A stretch of 64,000 nt of DNA, from assembly GCF_000516515.1 (NCBI RefSeq), contig NZ_KI911784.1, forward strand, positions 2,140,881 through 2,204,880, in the 5' to 3' direction. The position numbers and the translations under genes were made by a program. Of this stretch, positions 62,461 through 64,000 are shown piece after piece (position 1 is the stretch's first letter; every line of letters begins with the position of its first letter). The DNA comes from Chloroflexus sp. Y-396-1. GTDB lineage: Bacteria > Chloroflexota > Chloroflexia > Chloroflexales > Chloroflexaceae. Under the pieces are notes generated by a model. That model searched no databases, was not told the origin of the DNA, and saw only the letters and a program-made list of their open reading frames with translations.

Positions 62461-62840
62461 ATAACGAGATTGATGTCGCCGCAACTCTCGCTGCGTTGCG
62501 GGCTGAAGTTCGTGCCCGCCGGGCGGCATTGCCAGTTGCCGAACCAACTCCGGCTGAGCGTGAATTGCAGCGGGTGGTTGAAGAGCTAGAATATACGCGG
62601 GTGGTTAGTGCACATTGGCCACTTGAAGGTCGCAATGTGTTCGAGCAGGTCGTGGCCTTTGTGAACAAGGTCGTGCGGCGCTATTTACGCTGGTATATTA
62701 ACCCGATTGTTGAGCAACAGAACGCCTTTAACGACACTGCCGCACGCGCCATTCGCTTGCTGGTAGCCGAGAATGCGGCTCTGCGCGCCGAGTTGGCTGC
62801 TTTGCGTGCACAGATACAGCAATCTTCCTCTTCATCATGA
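62457..62840 (+). CDS. Coiled-coil protein between MoxR and glycosyltransferase
   Basis: 127 residues. N-terminal helix (AATLAALRAEVRARRAAL), central VVAFVNKVVRRYLRWYINPI with EQQNAFN, a motif shared with N-terminal parts of some glycosyltransferases and methyltransferases, and a C-terminal leucine heptad coiled coil (LVAENAALRAELAALRAQIQ) ending in a serine tract. It overlaps both neighbours by four bases (ATGA at each end), so three products are translationally coupled. Function unknown; an adaptor for the glycosyltransferase is an inference. Confidence 0.65.
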   Translation: MNNEIDVAATLAALRAEVRARRAALPVAEPTPAERELQRVVEELEYTRVVSAHWPLEGRNVFEQVVAFVNKVVRRYLRWYINPIVEQQNAFNDTAARAIRLLVAENAALRAELAALRAQIQQSSSSS

Positions 62841-63874
62841 GCCGTATTCTTATTTGTGCAACGCAGGTGCCCTTTGTACGGGGTGGCGCCGAATATCTGG
62901 TTGAAAGTCTGCGCGATGAATTGCGGCAGCGTGGGCATACGGTAGATGTTGTTGCGCTCCCTTTTCAGTGGCATCCGGTTGAACGTATCATCGATAGTGC
63001 ACTTGCCTGGCGTTTACTCGATGTCAGTCATGTCAATGGCGAAGCGGTGGATCTGGTAATCGCCACGAAGTTCCCTTCGTACCTGATCCGCCACCCGCGT
63101 AAGGTGCTCTGGCTAGTACATCAGCATCGGCAGGCTTACGATTGGTACGGTACGCCGTTGAGCGATTTTGATGGTTCGCCCTCCCATCGCGCTATCCGCG
63201 AACAAATTTTTCGGATTGATGAACGCGCTTTGGGTGAATGTCGGGTACGCTACACGATTTCGCGCAATGTGAGTCGACGGCTCGAACGGTTTAACGGCCT
63301 GAGCAGTACACCTCTCTACCCACCAAGTCGCTATGCCGGACGTCTGTGGGCAGGGCCGTATGGTGATTATGTTCTTTCACCGGCCCGACTTGATCGAGCT
63401 AAGCGAATTGATTTGTTATTGGCAGCATTGGCTCAGACTTCTACGCCAGTACGAGCAATCATTGTTGGTACTGGTCCTGATCGTGATCGTCTGCAACGTC
63501 TTGCTGCCGACTATGGATTGAGTGAACGGGTCTGCTTCCGTGGTTTCGTATCTGATGATGAGTTGATCGACCTTTACGCTCGTGCCCGTGCCGTTTACTA
63601 CGCACCGGTTGATGAAGATTACGGCTTTGCAACAGTTGAGGCCTTTGGCGCCGGTCGTCCGGTTATTACGACAGACGATGCAGGTGGAGTGTTAGAATTT
63701 GTGCGCCACCTCGAAAATGGTCTCATTTCTCCTCCCGATCCTGGGGCAATTGCTGCTCATCTCGACCTGCTAGCCAGCGATCCGGACACTGCGGCGCGGC
63801 TTGGTACTGCCGGAAAGCCTCTAGTCGGTGACATTACGTGGGATCGGGTGGTCAGGGCCTTGCTGGCGGAATAA
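62837..63874 (+). CDS. Glycosyltransferase family 4 protein
   Basis: 345 residues of the GT-B fold. N-terminal domain ILICATQVPFVRGGAEYLVESL; the donor half has SPARLDRAKRIDLLLAAL, IVGTGPDRDRLQRLA, and EDYGFATVEAFGAGRPVITTDDAG, the characteristic glycosyl donor motif. A second, unrelated-looking glycosyltransferase of this type lies at 54.1 kb. Co-translated with the coiled-coil and MoxR genes, suggesting the complex is regulated or assembled together. The remaining 126 bases to the window end hold no gene I can support. Confidence 0.88.
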   Translation: MSRILICATQVPFVRGGAEYLVESLRDELRQRGHTVDVVALPFQWHPVERIIDSALAWRLLDVSHVNGEAVDLVIATKFPSYLIRHPRKVLWLVHQHRQAYDWYGTPLSDFDGSPSHRAIREQIFRIDERALGECRVRYTISRNVSRRLERFNGLSSTPLYPPSRYAGRLWAGPYGDYVLSPARLDRAKRIDLLLAALAQTSTPVRAIIVGTGPDRDRLQRLAADYGLSERVCFRGFVSDDELIDLYARARAVYYAPVDEDYGFATVEAFGAGRPVITTDDAGGVLEFVRHLENGLISPPDPGAIAAHLDLLASDPDTAARLGTAGKPLVGDITWDRVVRALLAE

Positions 63875-64000
63875 CGGCCAGTTGTTTCTGAACATCGCTG
63901 TGTCCTGCGGTAAGCGACCATCCTCTCTCACGAACCGCTTTCGCATCTGTAGCGGTTTGGCAACCGTTCGCCACCTCTTGTTTTCACACCTTCCTCCGTC

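Noticed and set aside
1..64000. tRNA, rRNA or phage islands
   Set aside because: No cloverleaf, rRNA or phage structural gene could be recognised by eye; a covariance-model scan would be needed to exclude small RNA genes.

Overview
The window is chromosomal DNA of a filamentous anoxygenic phototroph, almost certainly a Chloroflexus species. The diagnostic genes are the B808-866 antenna pair pufB/pufA, followed by a four-haem cytochrome c-554 gene (pufC) and the bacteriochlorophyll genes bchG and bchP. From memory, the antenna beta chain matches that of C. aurantiacus while the alpha chain differs in its C-terminal part. A sister species such as C. aggregans is therefore more likely than C. 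aurantiacus itself, but this was not checked against a database. No tRNA, rRNA, CRISPR array, prophage or intact insertion sequence was seen.

Layout. 1-0.97 kb: end of a [2Fe-2S] ferredoxin-like gene and a tandem array of 39-40 bp hairpin units. 0.97-13.1 kb: central carbon and light block, with 2-oxoacid:ferredoxin oxidoreductase (korAB, minus strand), pufBAC-bchG-bchP (plus), then a dihydroorotate-dehydrogenase-like gene translationally coupled to a 1192-residue pyruvate:ferredoxin oxidoreductase (minus). 13.3-18.9 kb: heat-shock operon hrcA-grpE-dnaK-dnaJ under a perfect CIRCE operator. 19-28.6 kb: housekeeping and signalling genes (rRNA methyltransferase, GNAT, glutamate dehydrogenase, response regulator, HAD phosphatase, SDR, trxB, DUF58, sensor kinase). 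29-31.8 kb: a roadblock, roadblock, MglA-type GTPase and DUF4388/PATAN module, a likely polarity or gliding-control unit. 31.9-38.7 kb: purH, hisIE, a hybrid sensor kinase, and the convergent ffh-rpsP-khpA-rimM operon. 39-44.3 kb: a multi-PAS/STAS regulator, then a PP2C-like protein that has lost key metal ligands, coupled to a lipoprotein. 44.3-50.2 kb: recQ, an alpha/beta hydrolase, pnp and rpsO. 50.5-59 kb: FAD oxidoreductase, serC, VOC protein, glycosyltransferase, dcd, RNase J, a membrane protein and an Fe-S uracil-DNA glycosylase. 59-64 kb: three tandem 164-169 bp repeats, an orphan DNA methyltransferase, two glycosyltransferases and a MoxR ATPase operon.

Regulatory sequence is unusually readable. 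Many promoters have good sigma70-type boxes with a 17 bp spacer (pufB, pufC, hrcA, ffh, the PAS/STAS gene and the small gene at 19.9 kb), and others have extended -10 boxes (TGnTATAAT). Convergent gene pairs are usually separated by long perfect hairpins. The intergenic DNA also carries several dispersed hairpin families.

The points most worth following are the hairpin array at 0.3-0.8 kb, the hairpin plus internal promoter that split pufBA from pufC, the roadblock/MglA/PATAN module, the pseudo-phosphatase/lipoprotein pair, the large stem-loop in the pnp leader, and the gene-free 53.3-54.0 kb stretch that ends in a strong orphan terminator.
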